The notes under the pieces are model-generated. The model had not been told where the DNA came from, ran no database searches, and saw only the letters and a program-made list of their open reading frames with translations. Of a DNA stretch of 64,000 nucleotides, positions 54,183 to 63,572 are shown in pieces. Both the position numbers and the translations under genes were made by a program. This DNA comes from an uncultured Bacilli bacterium (GTDB lineage Bacteria > Bacillota_I > Bacilli_A > RF39 > UBA660). Position 1 is the stretch's first letter. Each line of letters begins with the position of its first letter. The DNA lies in contig CAKOWU010000001.1 of NCBI GenBank assembly GCA_934129885.1, positions 102,672 to 166,671 of the forward strand, written 5' to 3'.

Positions 54183-54226
54183 ATAGCACAATTTGTGCCA
54201 AAACCCAATCGCACATTACGTGCTAT
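54183..54226. promoter_or_regulatory. Double-palindrome operator between surface gene and HTH gene
   Basis: Two sites 25 bases centre to centre: GCACAATTTGTGC (54186-54198, perfect) and GCACATTACGTGC (54211-54223). The outer ATAGCAC/GTGCTAT pair links them. It lies between the divergent starts. Confidence 0.7.
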
Positions 54227-54251
54227 TGTAAAATGTTTTTGGGTGAATATG

Positions 54252-54470
54252 ATGAATAGATTAAAGGATTTACGAGAGGACAGAGATATGCGTCAAAAAG
54301 ATATTGCTTTAAAACTTAATATACCGACTAGAACGTATTCATCATATGAGACGGAAGAACGTGGTCTTCCTTTGGATATTCTTAAAAAACTTGCTGTATT
54401 TTACCATACTTCAGCAGATTATATTATAGGTTTAACAAATGAGAAAAAACAGTATAAAAGAAAAAAGTAA
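54252..54470 (+). CDS. Cro/CI-type HTH transcriptional regulator, 72 aa
   Basis: 72 residues from the second of two adjacent ATGs (RBS GGGTGA five bases away). One HTH_3 domain: LREDRDMRQKDIALKLNIPTRTYSSYETEERGLPLDILKKLA in sequence order, ending in SADYIIGLTNEKKQYKRKK. A likely repressor of itself and of the divergent surface gene through the tandem GCAC-type palindromes. A terminator shared with whiA follows. Confidence 0.88.
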   Translation: MNRLKDLREDRDMRQKDIALKLNIPTRTYSSYETEERGLPLDILKKLAVFYHTSADYIIGLTNEKKQYKRKK

Positions 54471-54495
54471 AGATTTTTGATTTCTTTACTTTTCT
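54462..54495. terminator. Bidirectional terminator between HTH gene and whiA
   Basis: The arms AAGTAAAGA and TCTTTACTT flank about 7 bases, with A and T runs outside. It overlaps both 3' ends. Confidence 0.8.
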
Positions 54496-55391
54496 CTTAT
54501 TTTGTTTGCGATTTCTTTTATTTTATGAAATCTATGATATAAACCTGATTTTGTTATTTGTTTATTTGTTTCTATACTTATAATTTCGCTTAATTCGGTT
54601 AATGAGGTGTCTGGATATTTTAATCTATAGATTGCGGCGATTTGTTCATTTTCGTTTAAAAAGTCTATTCCGTATGTTTTTTTTATTAGATTTATATCTT
54701 TTATTTGGGCGTTCGCGGTGTCGATTATTCTATCAACGTTTGCTTGTTCACAGTTATTTAGTCTATTTGTCATGTTTTTGTGGTCTCTATATATTCTTAT
54801 ATCTTCATAGTATAAGACTGCTCTGGTGGTGTCCATTATACGTAAGAAATCGCCTATTTTTTCTGCTTCTTTTATGTATACCATGTATTTATTTTCTCTA
54901 TGTAATGTTTTTGCATTAAGGTTATATTTATTTAAAAGATTACATATGAATTTTGCATATTTTTCATTATTTAAATTAAATTCTAGATGGTATCTTGATG
55001 TTTTGGGGTCGTTTATACTGGCATTCATCATGAATACACCACGGAGGTATGCTCTTATTAATTCATCATCAGCAATACAAAATTCTTTTGGTGTTTCACC
55101 TACTCCTAATGTTTTTAGGATGTTTTCGGTGTTCTGTTTAACTTCTAATATATACAGTAATTTTTTATTGAAGTTATAACCTTTCCTTATTGTTATTTTA
55201 GGATGAATGTTAAATAGTTCTTTTAACAGGGTATATATTCTTCTTGCGACACTGTTGTTTTCGGTTGTAAATAGTATATTATTTTGGCCTTTTGGATAAC
55301 TTCCGATTATGCCTGATAGTTCGGATATGTTTTCTGCTTTACTTCTTTTTATTTTGCTTATTTCATCTTTTACTACACTTGTAAATGACAT
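54486..55391 (-). CDS. whiA: DNA-binding protein WhiA
   Basis: 301 residues. The N-terminal LAGLIDADG-like domain (to about 200, including RAYLRGVFMMNASINDPKTSRYHLEF) and the C-terminal HTH (LSEIISIETNKQITKSGLYHRFHKI) give a complete WhiA. It controls sporulation in Streptomyces and division or chromosome segregation in Bacillus. Eleven bases after yvcK, in the conserved trxB-yvcK-whiA run; rapZ, usually between trxB and yvcK, is absent. Confidence 0.97.
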   Translation of the reverse strand: MSFTSVVKDEISKIKRSKAENISELSGIIGSYPKGQNNILFTTENNSVARRIYTLLKELFNIHPKITIRKGYNFNKKLLYILEVKQNTENILKTLGVGETPKEFCIADDELIRAYLRGVFMMNASINDPKTSRYHLEFNLNNEKYAKFICNLLNKYNLNAKTLHRENKYMVYIKEAEKIGDFLRIMDTTRAVLYYEDIRIYRDHKNMTNRLNNCEQANVDRIIDTANAQIKDINLIKKTYGIDFLNENEQIAAIYRLKYPDTSLTELSEIISIETNKQITKSGLYHRFHKIKEIANKIREK

Positions 55392-55401
55392 GATATCACC
55401 T

Positions 55402-56352
55402 CTAATCTATTAGGTATGATAGGATATTTAGCGCAACTTTAAGGGAGTTATGTCTAATTTTTTCATTTTCTATTAGAATATAGTTATCTGTTAGTTGTGT
55501 TATTCCTAGTTTTTCTAGGTTTTCGTAATCTATTTCTACGAGATCTTTTTGCTCGGCATTTTCATATTTTTTGATTATTTCACTTGATACGTGTCCATTA
55601 TTTATTACTGCGGCATCTATTCTTCTTTTATCTAAATAGCTATTTAAAAGTTCGATATGATTGCTTACACTAAAGTTATCTGTTTCTCCTGGTTGGGTCA
55701 TTAGGTTACATACATATATTATTTTTGCTTTACTTTTATTTATTTCATCTACTACTTCCTTACATATTAGATTTGGTAGTATACTTGTAAAAAGACTACC
55801 CATGCTTAGGATTATGGCATCGGCATTTTTTATGGCTTTTAATACATCTTTATTAACTTCGGGATTTTCTTTATAGAAAACAGTTTTTATTGCACGATTA
55901 TCTTCAGTTATGTTATGTTCCCCTTCTACGATGTTACCGTCTTCCATTTTGCCCATTAAAGTGATGTTATCTTCGGTTAGCGGTAATACTTTACCTTTTA
56001 GTTTTAGAAATGAGTTTATCATTTCTATGGCATCTGACATATTACCTGTTATATCTCTTGCACCTGTTAGTAAAAGGTTTCCGAGGGCGTGACCATTTAG
56101 GTCACTTGATGTATCGAAGCGATAGTCGAATAATTTCTCAGTTATTTCTTCATTTTCTGACAAACTTACTAAGACTTTTCTAATGTCTCCGACTGCGGGC
56201 ATGTTAAATTCTTCTCTTAATCTTCCGGTGCTTTTTCCGTCATCACAGACTGATACTACTCCTGATATATCAAATGGTAGTTTTTTAAAGCCTTTTAGAA
56301 GTACGCTCATTCCTGTACCGCCCCCTAGGACTGCTATTTTAATTGGTTTCAT
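55402..56352 (-). CDS. yvcK: Gluconeogenesis factor YvcK (CofD/UPF0052 family)
   Basis: 316 residues. The N-terminal GGGTGMSVLLKGFK loop, VSVCDDGKSTGRLREEF, GDIRKVLVSLSE, and NGHALGNLLLTGARDI are family signatures. It binds UDP-sugars in Bacillus and is needed for normal shape on gluconeogenic carbon sources. Overlaps the end of trxB by 14 bases. Confidence 0.97.
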   Translation of the reverse strand: MKPIKIAVLGGGTGMSVLLKGFKKLPFDISGVVSVCDDGKSTGRLREEFNMPAVGDIRKVLVSLSENEEITEKLFDYRFDTSSDLNGHALGNLLLTGARDITGNMSDAIEMINSFLKLKGKVLPLTEDNITLMGKMEDGNIVEGEHNITEDNRAIKTVFYKENPEVNKDVLKAIKNADAIILSMGSLFTSILPNLICKEVVDEINKSKAKIIYVCNLMTQPGETDNFSVSNHIELLNSYLDKRRIDAAVINNGHVSSEIIKKYENAEQKDLVEIDYENLEKLGITQLTDNYILIENEKIRHNSLKVALNILSYLID

Positions 56353-57232
56353 TTTGTTCCCTCTCCTTAATGTTTAATGCGGCGGTCATTCCGTCGTTTA
56401 TGGCACTTATTATTTGGTAATATTTTTTAGGAATAACGTCGCCAATGGCATATATATTAGGAAATGTTGTTTCTAGGTTTTCATTTACACATATATAACC
56501 ATTTGATGTTTTTATGTTTTTTATGAAGTTTATATTAGGTGTACCGCCAATAGCCACGAAAATTCCTTCGATGTTTAGTGTTATATTATTTTTTAGTTTT
56601 ACTGCGGATACTACACTATTAGATGAAATAATTTCTGTAATTTCATTTGGTTTTAATATTTCTATATTAATGGTTTTATTTACTTTTGCTACTAGTTGTT
56701 CATTTGCTTTTATCTTATTTCTTATAATTATATATATTTTTTTACATATATTGGATAGATATAGAGCATCTGTGAAGGCGGTATCGCCACCTCCTACTAC
56801 GGCAACTGTTTTATTTTTATAAAATGCTCCGTCACATACGGCACAGTAACTGATACCTTTTATTCCTTCGGTATTTATTTTTAATTTATTTGGTGTTTTA
56901 CCAGTAGCAATTATGATGTATTTTGTTTCTAGTTCTTTGTCTTTGCCTTTTACTATGTATTTATTGTTCTGTTTTTGTATTTCTATTACTTCTTCAAATT
57001 CTACTTTAATATTTAATGATTTTATGTGATTTAGCATTTCTATGGCAAGTTCTGGTCCTGTTATGTTAGGAAGTCCTAGATAGTTATTTATGATGTTTGT
57101 TTTTAGGAGTTCTCCTCCTGGGGCATTTTTATCTAAAATTATTACGTTTAGCCCTGCTCTTTTTAGATATAAAGAGGCTGCAAGGCCTGCGGGACCTGCG
57201 CCTATTACGATACAATCAAAATTTAATTTCAT
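56339..57232 (-). CDS. trxB: Thioredoxin reductase
   Basis: 297 residues from the ATG at 57230-57232, which has GAGGAG seven bases before it; an in-frame ATG five codons upstream has no RBS. FAD motif GAGPAGLAAS, NADPH motif GGGDTAFTDAL and the redox pair C130-C133 in ISYCAVCDG. It reduces thioredoxin with NADPH. Overlaps the end of lgt. Confidence 0.95.
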   Translation of the reverse strand: MKLNFDCIVIGAGPAGLAASLYLKRAGLNVIILDKNAPGGELLKTNIINNYLGLPNITGPELAIEMLNHIKSLNIKVEFEEVIEIQKQNNKYIVKGKDKELETKYIIIATGKTPNKLKINTEGIKGISYCAVCDGAFYKNKTVAVVGGGDTAFTDALYLSNICKKIYIIIRNKIKANEQLVAKVNKTINIEILKPNEITEIISSNSVVSAVKLKNNITLNIEGIFVAIGGTPNINFIKNIKTSNGYICVNENLETTFPNIYAIGDVIPKKYYQIISAINDGMTAALNIKEREQNETN

Positions 57233-58028
57233 TCCAGTTCTCCTCATTGTTATATAAGTTATCGAATTTTGACCCTTTTCTAAATTTTATCATTAGTATT
57301 ATTCCTGCTATTACCATGATTAAAGATATTATTTGGGCTATTTTGAATGATGCGAACATTAAACTATCGGTACGCATGCTTTCGATGAAAAATCTTCCAA
57401 TACCATACCATATTAGATAGAATGATAGTGGTTCTCCTATTTTGCAGTAGTGTCTTCTTCTGAAAAATAATAATATTACTACTCCAATTAAACACCATAC
57501 TGATTCATAAAGAAATGTTGGTATATAGTAGTTACCGTTTATGTACATACCATTTATTATAAAGTCTGGTAGATGTAAGTCTTGGAGGTGCGTGAGTGTA
57601 GTTACATGACCATGAGCTTCTCCATTAAAGAAGTTACCCCACCTTCCTATTGCTTGTCCTAGGAGTAGTCCTGGGGCAAGGATATCTAATAGGTTTATTA
57701 TTTTTAATTCATATTTTTTGGCATAATATATTAGGAATATTATTGCAGCGATGATACCGCCATGTATGGCTAGCCCCCCGTGCCATATCATGAATATTTC
57801 TTTTATGTTTGTACTATAGTAGTCTAGATTGAATAGTACATAGTATGCTCTAGCACCGATTATTCCACAGAGTAACATCCAAAATATTAGATTGAATATA
57901 AATTCTTTAGGGATGTTCCATCTTTGAGCTTCTATCATGGCTAGTTTACCGCCTGCGAGTATTCCTAGAAATATACATATGGAATATATATGTATTTGTA
58001 TATAGCCTAAATCTATTACTCCTGTCAT
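57216..58028 (-). CDS. lgt: Prolipoprotein diacylglyceryl transferase
   Basis: 270 residues with about seven membrane helices. The Lgt signature GRWGNFFNGEAHG and the catalytic-region HGGLAIHGG are present, plus LIWYGIGRFFIESMRTDSL near the end. It transfers diacylglycerol from phosphatidylglycerol to lipobox cysteines, e.g. of YidC here. Overlaps the upstream membrane gene by 4 bases; hprK, often upstream of lgt, is missing. Confidence 0.97.
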   Translation of the reverse strand: MTGVIDLGYIQIHIYSICIFLGILAGGKLAMIEAQRWNIPKEFIFNLIFWMLLCGIIGARAYYVLFNLDYYSTNIKEIFMIWHGGLAIHGGIIAAIIFLIYYAKKYELKIINLLDILAPGLLLGQAIGRWGNFFNGEAHGHVTTLTHLQDLHLPDFIINGMYINGNYYIPTFLYESVWCLIGVVILLFFRRRHYCKIGEPLSFYLIWYGIGRFFIESMRTDSLMFASFKIAQIISLIMVIAGIILMIKFRKGSKFDNLYNNEENWNEIKF

Positions 58029-58450
58029 TTTTTGTCAGTCCTTTCTATTTTATTTAATATAAATTCTTCTAAGAAAACGTTTAGGAGTGAGATAAGTATT
58101 GATGCAAATATGGCATAGAATATTCCTGTTATATAGAAGTGTGGATACAACACTAAACTAACTATTTTTAATATTATTAAGTTTATAAAGGGATAAAATA
58201 GTCCTAATGTAAGTCCTGTTATAGGGATTGTTAGCCAAATTAATATTGGTTTTAGTGTTTTATTTAATAGATAAATGATTATGGCTGCGAGCAGGCTCCA
58301 TAGACCAAAATAGTTATTATCTATATGTAGTGTTTCTTTAAATATGCATGATGTGATAAATAGAATTATGGCGTATCCTATCATTTTAATTAACCAGTCT
58401 ATAAATGTTATTAATAATTCTTTTTTTCTTTTCTTTTTCATGTTTTTCAC
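58025..58450 (-). CDS. Four-helix membrane protein, phage-holin-4 superfamily (YvlD-like)
   Basis: 141 residues, four hydrophobic segments (about 18-38, 48-65, 72-94, 103-125). The block LNKTLKPILIWLTIPITGLTLGLFYPFINLIIL matches the YvlD group of the phage holin 4 superfamily. The function is unknown; the Bacillus homologue is linked to LiaH-type envelope stress genes. Coupled with lgt (4-base overlap). Confidence 0.8.
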   Translation of the reverse strand: MKNMKKKRKKELLITFIDWLIKMIGYAIILFITSCIFKETLHIDNNYFGLWSLLAAIIIYLLNKTLKPILIWLTIPITGLTLGLFYPFINLIILKIVSLVLYPHFYITGIFYAIFASILISLLNVFLEEFILNKIERTDKK

Positions 58451-58491
58451 CGTTTACATTATATCATGATTTTTAATTTACGTACAATGAA

Positions 58492-60441
58492 TTACTCGCT
58501 CTTAAGTTCAAAGAGGATGTCTCTTAATTCCATTGCTCTTTCGAAGTCTAGATTTTTGGCTGCTTCTTTCATTTCGTTTTCGACGTTTATCATGAGATCT
58601 TTTTTCTCTTTTTTAGATAGTTTTTGTTTTTTTTCTTCGTTTCTTGTATCGGTATTTGATATTACTTCATGTATTTCTTTAATTATTGTTTTTGGGGTTA
58701 TATTATGTTCTTTATTATATTTATCTTGTATAGTTCGTCTTCTTTCTGTTTCTTTGATGGCTTTATCCATGGCATCGCTGATATAGTCAGCATACATTAT
58801 TACTCTACCGTTTGCGTTTCTGGCCGCTCTTCCTATTGTTTGAATTAGGCTTCTTTCACTACGTAAGAATCCTTGTTTATCGGCGTCCATGATGGCGATT
58901 AGACTGACTTCTGGTATGTCTATTCCTTCTCTTAAAAGGTTTATTCCTACTAATACGTCGTATTTTCCGGTTCTAACATCATGGATAATACGTGTTCTTT
59001 CTAGAGTTTTTATTTCGTTATGGAGATAAACTACTTTGATATCTAGTTTTTTTAGGTAGGATGATAGTTCTTCAGCCATTCTTATGGTTAGGGTGGTTAT
59101 AATTGTTCTTTCTTTTTTTTCTATTTGATTTCTTATTTGCGCTACTAAATCATCGATTTGGTTTGTAATTGGTTTAACTTCTATATTTGGGTCTAATAAT
59201 CCAGTTGGTCTTATTATTTGTTCTATGACTTTTCCACCACATTCTTCTAATTCGTAGTCTCCTGGTGTGGCTGAGACGTATATGACATTTTTTATTTTTT
59301 GTTTAAATTCTTCAAATTTTAATGGTCTATTATCTAAGGCGCTTGGAAGTCTAAAACCATAGTCAACTAGTATATTTTTTCTGGCTTGGTCACCATTATA
59401 CATGGCTTTTACTTGGGGAACGGTGACGTGTGATTCATCTATTACTAGAAGGTAATCATCGCCAAAGAAGTCCATAAGGGTAGTTGGGGTTTCGCCGGCT
59501 TTTTTTAGAGCAAGGTGTCTTGAATAGTTTTCGACACCTCTACAACTACCTGTTTCTTTTAGCATTTCTATATCATAGTTTGTTCTTTCTTTTAGTCTTT
59601 GATATTCTAGTAATTTATTTTCATTTTTTAATTGTTTTAATCTTTCTTCTAGTTCTATTTCGATGTTTTTTATTGCTTTTTTAAGTTTTTCATCACTTGT
59701 TACGAAATGACTTGCTGGGAATATTGTTATGGTTTTTTTGTTATTTATAAGGGCTCCTGTAACGAGATCAAATTCGCTTATTCTATCTATTTCGTCTCCA
59801 AAAAGTTCTATTCTAATACCGTGAGCGTGTTGGCTTATGGGGATTATTTCTAAAACGTCTCCATGCATTCTGAATGTTCCTCTTTTAAAGTCTATGTCAT
59901 TACGTTCATAGTGCATATCTATTAATTTTAACAAAATTTCTTCTTGTTTTAGGATGTCACCAACGGTAAAGGTCATGGTTTTTTTACGGTATTCTTCTAT
60001 TTCTCCGATACCATATATACATGATACTGATGCGACGACGATGACGTTTTTGTGTTCTAGTAAGGCCGCAGTAGCATAGTGCCTTAATTCATCTATTTCA
60101 TCATTTATACTTGCATCTTTTTCGATGTAGGTGTCGGTTTTAGCAACGTAGGCTTCTGGTTGGTAGTAGTCATAATATGATACAAAATAGCACACTAGGT
60201 TCTCTGGGAAGAACTCCTTTAACTCCGAATATAACTGACCAGCTAGTGTTTTATTATGTGCTAAAACAAGAGTTGGTTTATTAACTTGGGCTATTACATT
60301 AGCCATTGTAAATGTCTTACCAGTACCTGTTGCTCCTAGTAATACTTGGTTCTTAACCCCTTGTTTTATGCCATTTACAAGTTTTTCTATTGCTTGTGGT
60401 TGGTCACCTGCTGGTTCATAAGGTGCGTGTAATTTAAACAT
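58492..60441 (-). CDS. uvrB: Excinuclease ABC subunit B
   Basis: 649 residues. Walker [10 protein letters not shown], the beta-hairpin [21 protein letters not shown], the helicase motifs ([22 protein letters not shown]) and the C-terminal UVR motif ([13 protein letters not shown]) are all present. UvrB verifies damage and loads UvrC. uvrA, often adjacent, is not seen. Head-on to replication if the origin at 45 kb is used. Confidence 0.98.
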   Translation of the reverse strand: MFKLHAPYEPAGDQPQAIEKLVNGIKQGVKNQVLLGATGTGKTFTMANVIAQVNKPTLVLAHNKTLAGQLYSELKEFFPENLVCYFVSYYDYYQPEAYVAKTDTYIEKDASINDEIDELRHYATAALLEHKNVIVVASVSCIYGIGEIEEYRKKTMTFTVGDILKQEEILLKLIDMHYERNDIDFKRGTFRMHGDVLEIIPISQHAHGIRIELFGDEIDRISEFDLVTGALINNKKTITIFPASHFVTSDEKLKKAIKNIEIELEERLKQLKNENKLLEYQRLKERTNYDIEMLKETGSCRGVENYSRHLALKKAGETPTTLMDFFGDDYLLVIDESHVTVPQVKAMYNGDQARKNILVDYGFRLPSALDNRPLKFEEFKQKIKNVIYVSATPGDYELEECGGKVIEQIIRPTGLLDPNIEVKPITNQIDDLVAQIRNQIEKKERTIITTLTIRMAEELSSYLKKLDIKVVYLHNEIKTLERTRIIHDVRTGKYDVLVGINLLREGIDIPEVSLIAIMDADKQGFLRSERSLIQTIGRAARNANGRVIMYADYISDAMDKAIKETERRRTIQDKYNKEHNITPKTIIKEIHEVISNTDTRNEEKKQKLSKKEKKDLMINVENEMKEAAKNLDFERAMELRDILFELKSE

Positions 60442-60726
60442 TTTTTCCTCCCTCCTTTATAACTTTTTGTGACTTTTTTTGAACTTTTAAAAGTATAACT
60501 ATCAGCCAACTATTAGTCCCTAAATTCGTCCTCATTACTTATAATTTAATGGTTAAATTGATACTTTTTTCTTTGGGACGAATGAAAGTCACAAATTTTA
60601 TTTTCTGGACTAAATAACATTAAATAACATTAGATGGCGTTTTCGCTATATTATTTTATCATTTTTTCCTTGAAAAAACAAGGTAAACACAAAAATACCC
60701 TGTTCTTATTATCATCTATTTTTTAA
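60442..60726. other. Junction between uvrB and the mobile element; nested inverted repeats
   Basis: No gene. The perfect inverted repeats TTTGTGACTTT (60466-60476) / AAAGTCACAAA (60585-60595) enclose ATTCGTCC (60524-60531) / GGACGAAT (60576-60583). A tandem AAATAACATT repeat begins near 60611, and CCTTG-AAAAAA-CAAGG is near 60670. A candidate attachment site or recombinase binding region. Confidence 0.5.
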
Positions 60727-62028
60727 TTAAAATACTGTTAATTCATTTAAAATATTTTCATCAATAGAAATATCAGATTCGTCCCCAATTTGTATTTCTG
60801 ATTCATTATTCTCTGGACGAACACTTTCTATAAATGAATCTAATTCATCAACACAATCTGCAATTATTTCATCATTATCTCCATATACATCTATTGTGAT
60901 AATATCAGTAGCGTGTCCCATAAGTTTTGAAATAGCCTTTGAGTTAAAATTGTTCTTTAATAATAGTGTTGAATAAGTTGCTCTTAAATCGTGAAATCTA
61001 ATGTCTGGTAAATTGTTTTCTTTTAATAATTGTTTCCAATATTTAAAATGAAAGCTCTTACTTCTAGGATTGCCATAAGTTGAACATATTATAAAATCAT
61101 AGTCCTTAAAAGGCGTTGTCTTATCATTTATTCTTCTTCGTTTGTTCTTCTCATACTTTTTCTTTTCTTCTAATATTTCTTCAAACAATATATCCGGTAT
61201 CTCTAACTCTCTATTACTAGAAAATGTTTTAACCTCTATTTCTTGTTTAGTATATTCTCCAACTTTAAGTTCTGAATTATCAGTATTTGCTTTTTTACCT
61301 AGTTGTCTTTGTATTTTTAATGTTCTATGAATGAAGTCTATATCTGAATACTTTAATCCGTTTATTTCTTGTTTTCGTAATCCCATAAGAACTGCAAACA
61401 TAATCTGTAAGTGAATTGGTGTTTCTTTACTTTTTTCTATTAGCAATCTTACTTGGTCTATGTTTAAGGTTTTCTTAACATCTATTTCTATTGTTCTATA
61501 TTTTTTCTTCTTAATACATTTAGGAAGATTAACTCCATCTGCTACATTAACTGATACTAGATTCTTTTCTTTGGCATATTTTAATGCACTATTCATTACA
61601 GCCTTACAAAGTTTTGCTATATCGTGCGAATAATCAGCTTTTGTATTATAAAGTCTTTGTATATGTCCTGTATTCAAAGTTATCATTTTAATTGTACCTA
61701 GACTAGGAATAATGTGATTATAAACTATATTCTTATATGAATCATAAGAATCAGATGTTATATTAGGTTTCATTACTTCTTCTAACCAATAAGTTAAGAA
61801 TGTTTTAACATTTATGTTGTTGTAAACAACGAATGTTCCATTATGCAGTTCTGTAATAGCAATATTTCTTGCATTATTTGCTTCTTTCTTCGTATTAAAT
61901 CCTGCCTTTTGAATAATTTTAGTGTCTTCATTATCATAAATTAGGACTATTCTAAATCCATATTTTTTCTTTATTGTAGTCACTGCATATACTTTAAAAT
62001 CTGTATATAGCTTTGTAGCAAACTTCAT
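60727..62028 (-). CDS. Tyrosine recombinase/integrase 2
   Basis: 433 residues. An AP2-like arm-binding N-terminus (to about 75), a SAM-like core-binding domain (about 75-170) and the catalytic domain with R218 (GLRKQE), H346 and R349 (FHDLRAT), H372 (MGHAT) and Y382 (VYGD). Complete tyrosine recombinase of the phage/ICE integrase type. An acidic C-terminal extension (about 395-433) is unusual. Starts 2 bases after the stop of the other recombinase gene. Confidence 0.93.
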   Translation of the reverse strand: MKFATKLYTDFKVYAVTTIKKKYGFRIVLIYDNEDTKIIQKAGFNTKKEANNARNIAITELHNGTFVVYNNINVKTFLTYWLEEVMKPNITSDSYDSYKNIVYNHIIPSLGTIKMITLNTGHIQRLYNTKADYSHDIAKLCKAVMNSALKYAKEKNLVSVNVADGVNLPKCIKKKKYRTIEIDVKKTLNIDQVRLLIEKSKETPIHLQIMFAVLMGLRKQEINGLKYSDIDFIHRTLKIQRQLGKKANTDNSELKVGEYTKQEIEVKTFSSNRELEIPDILFEEILEEKKKYEKNKRRRINDKTTPFKDYDFIICSTYGNPRSKSFHFKYWKQLLKENNLPDIRFHDLRATYSTLLLKNNFNSKAISKLMGHATDIITIDVYGDNDEIIADCVDELDSFIESVRPENNESEIQIGDESDISIDENILNELTVF

Positions 62029-62030
62029 AA

Positions 62031-63227
62031 CTATTCCTCACTTTCTTTCATTGCAAAAGTATTATTCATAAATGCAGTTATTTTCTCTTTTTCACTTATT
62101 ACATCTAAATAGAAATCAAATGTTGTATGAACTGAACTATGTCCTAACAAAGCAGATATTTTAGGAATAGGTACTCCTTGTTCTATTAAGATAGTTGCAT
62201 ATATATGTCTTAATCCGTGAACTGTTATTTTAGGAATACTATTCTTTTGGCATTGATTTTCAATATATTTATTCAATGATGTTCCTCCGTGTGGAAGTCC
62301 ATTATCTTGACAGCTGATATAATCTTTATCAATATAATTTTCCTTTAAAGTATTTTTACGAATTTCTACAAGTTTCTTTCTTTTGTCTAATTCTTTCCAT
62401 ATAATATCTGGAACTCTTAAAGTTCTAAAACTATTAGGTGTTTTAGGGTCTTTTTCTACGAATATCATTTTTTTGATTTTGAACTCATTACTTGATAACT
62501 CATACTTGTTTGCTAATTGTCTTGAAATACTAACTGTCCTCTTTTCATAGTTAAAATCACTAAACTTTAATCCTCTTATTTCGCCCTTTCTTAACCCACA
62601 GAATAGTGCTAATAATATTTCTAAATACCAATTTTCACTATTACAGGTAGAAGCCAGAAATGTTTTAATTTCGCTTTTAGTTAATAGTTTGATATTAGGT
62701 TTACCTCTCTTGTAAACTTTTGCTGAATCAACAGGATTTACTGTTAATATTCCATCGTGAACTATATCTTGAAAAACTAGGTTAAATACCTCTCTACTCT
62801 TATTAGCAGTTGTTTTGCCTAACTTATCTATTTTTTCTAATGTTTGATTTATAAAATCAGTTGTTGCTAATCTTGCTTTTATGTCATAAGGAAGACAGGG
62901 AATTATAAGATTATAAACTGCATAAGAGATTGACATTGAAGTTGTACTTTCTACTTTTGGAGAAAATACTTTTTCAAACCAATAAATTAGATAATCCTTA
63001 AATAATATTTCCTTATCTATTATTGGTGCAATATAATTTCTTCTTTGTTCTTCATATTCTTCTAGACATTTATAGTAGTTTTCTTCGGCAAGTTCTGGTG
63101 TTTTAAATCCACCAACTCTACCATATTTTGTACTACCATCTTCTTGTAGTTCTTTTTTTCTATGATACCAAGAGTTTCTATAAAAAAATGCTATGCTACC
63201 TTTATATTCTTGTACTGTTTCTTCCAT
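62031..63227 (-). CDS. Tyrosine recombinase/integrase 1
   Basis: 398 residues. An AP2-like N-terminus (WYHRKKELQEDGSTKYGRVGGF), a core-binding domain and a catalytic domain with R213 (GLRKGE), H337 and R340 (VHGLRHI), H363 (LGHSS) and Y373 (FYLD). Distant paralogue of the following recombinase: same order of domains, but the sequences differ clearly. Preceded by an excisionase-like gene. The two together form a recombinase pair. Confidence 0.93.
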   Translation of the reverse strand: MEETVQEYKGSIAFFYRNSWYHRKKELQEDGSTKYGRVGGFKTPELAEENYYKCLEEYEEQRRNYIAPIIDKEILFKDYLIYWFEKVFSPKVESTTSMSISYAVYNLIIPCLPYDIKARLATTDFINQTLEKIDKLGKTTANKSREVFNLVFQDIVHDGILTVNPVDSAKVYKRGKPNIKLLTKSEIKTFLASTCNSENWYLEILLALFCGLRKGEIRGLKFSDFNYEKRTVSISRQLANKYELSSNEFKIKKMIFVEKDPKTPNSFRTLRVPDIIWKELDKRKKLVEIRKNTLKENYIDKDYISCQDNGLPHGGTSLNKYIENQCQKNSIPKITVHGLRHIYATILIEQGVPIPKISALLGHSSVHTTFDFYLDVISEKEKITAFMNNTFAMKESEE

Positions 63228-63258
63228 ATTTATCTTCCCTTTCTAATTAAATCAGAAA

Positions 63259-63471
63259 TCATACTTGCTCTGGCATTGTCATACCTCCATCAATCCATTT
63301 ATCAAAACTATCTTTTGGAACTTTGTATAACTTTCCGATTTTAATAACATTAAACGGCTTTCTATTTCTATAAACTTCATCTAAAAATTCGTATGTTTTA
63401 CTTCTTCCTAATCCTAGTATCTTTTGTATATCAGAAACCTCATAAACCTTTTTAATGTTTTGTTCTGGCAT
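63259..63471 (-). CDS. Excisionase-like HTH protein
   Basis: 70 residues from the ATG at 63469-63471 (strong RBS AAGGAGGAG). Winged-helix HTH_17 pattern: YEVSDIQKILGLGRSKTYEFLDE, KIGKLYKVPKDSFDKWID. Such proteins bend DNA and direct excision, or regulate element genes. Located directly upstream of the integrases, as in conjugative and phage elements. Confidence 0.85.
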   Translation of the reverse strand: MPEQNIKKVYEVSDIQKILGLGRSKTYEFLDEVYRNRKPFNVIKIGKLYKVPKDSFDKWIDGGMTMPEQV

Positions 63472-63496
63472 TCTATCTCCTCCTTTATAAGAAAAT

Positions 63497-63531
63497 AGAA
63501 CTTGCATTCACAATTACAGAATACAAGTTCT
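63497..63531. terminator. Stem-loop between toxin gene and excisionase gene
   Basis: The arms AGAACTTGCATTC and GAATACAAGTTCT (12 of 13 pair) flank 9 bases. It could terminate the toxin transcript or be a regulatory element of the excisionase leader. Confidence 0.55.
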
Positions 63532-63547
63532 TTCATTTTTTTACCAT

Positions 63548-63570
63548 TGTGCGTTTTTTTGAACCGCACA
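63548..63570 (-). terminator. Hairpin after the toxin gene
   Basis: The arms TGTGCG and CGCACA flank 11 bases; located just after the toxin stop codon. Confidence 0.45.
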
Positions 63571-63572
63571 TT

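Noticed and set aside
60668..60683. CCTTG-AAAAAA-CAAGG as an integrase terminator
   Set aside because: On the minus strand the hairpin is followed by A-rich sequence rather than T; the stem is only 5 bp.
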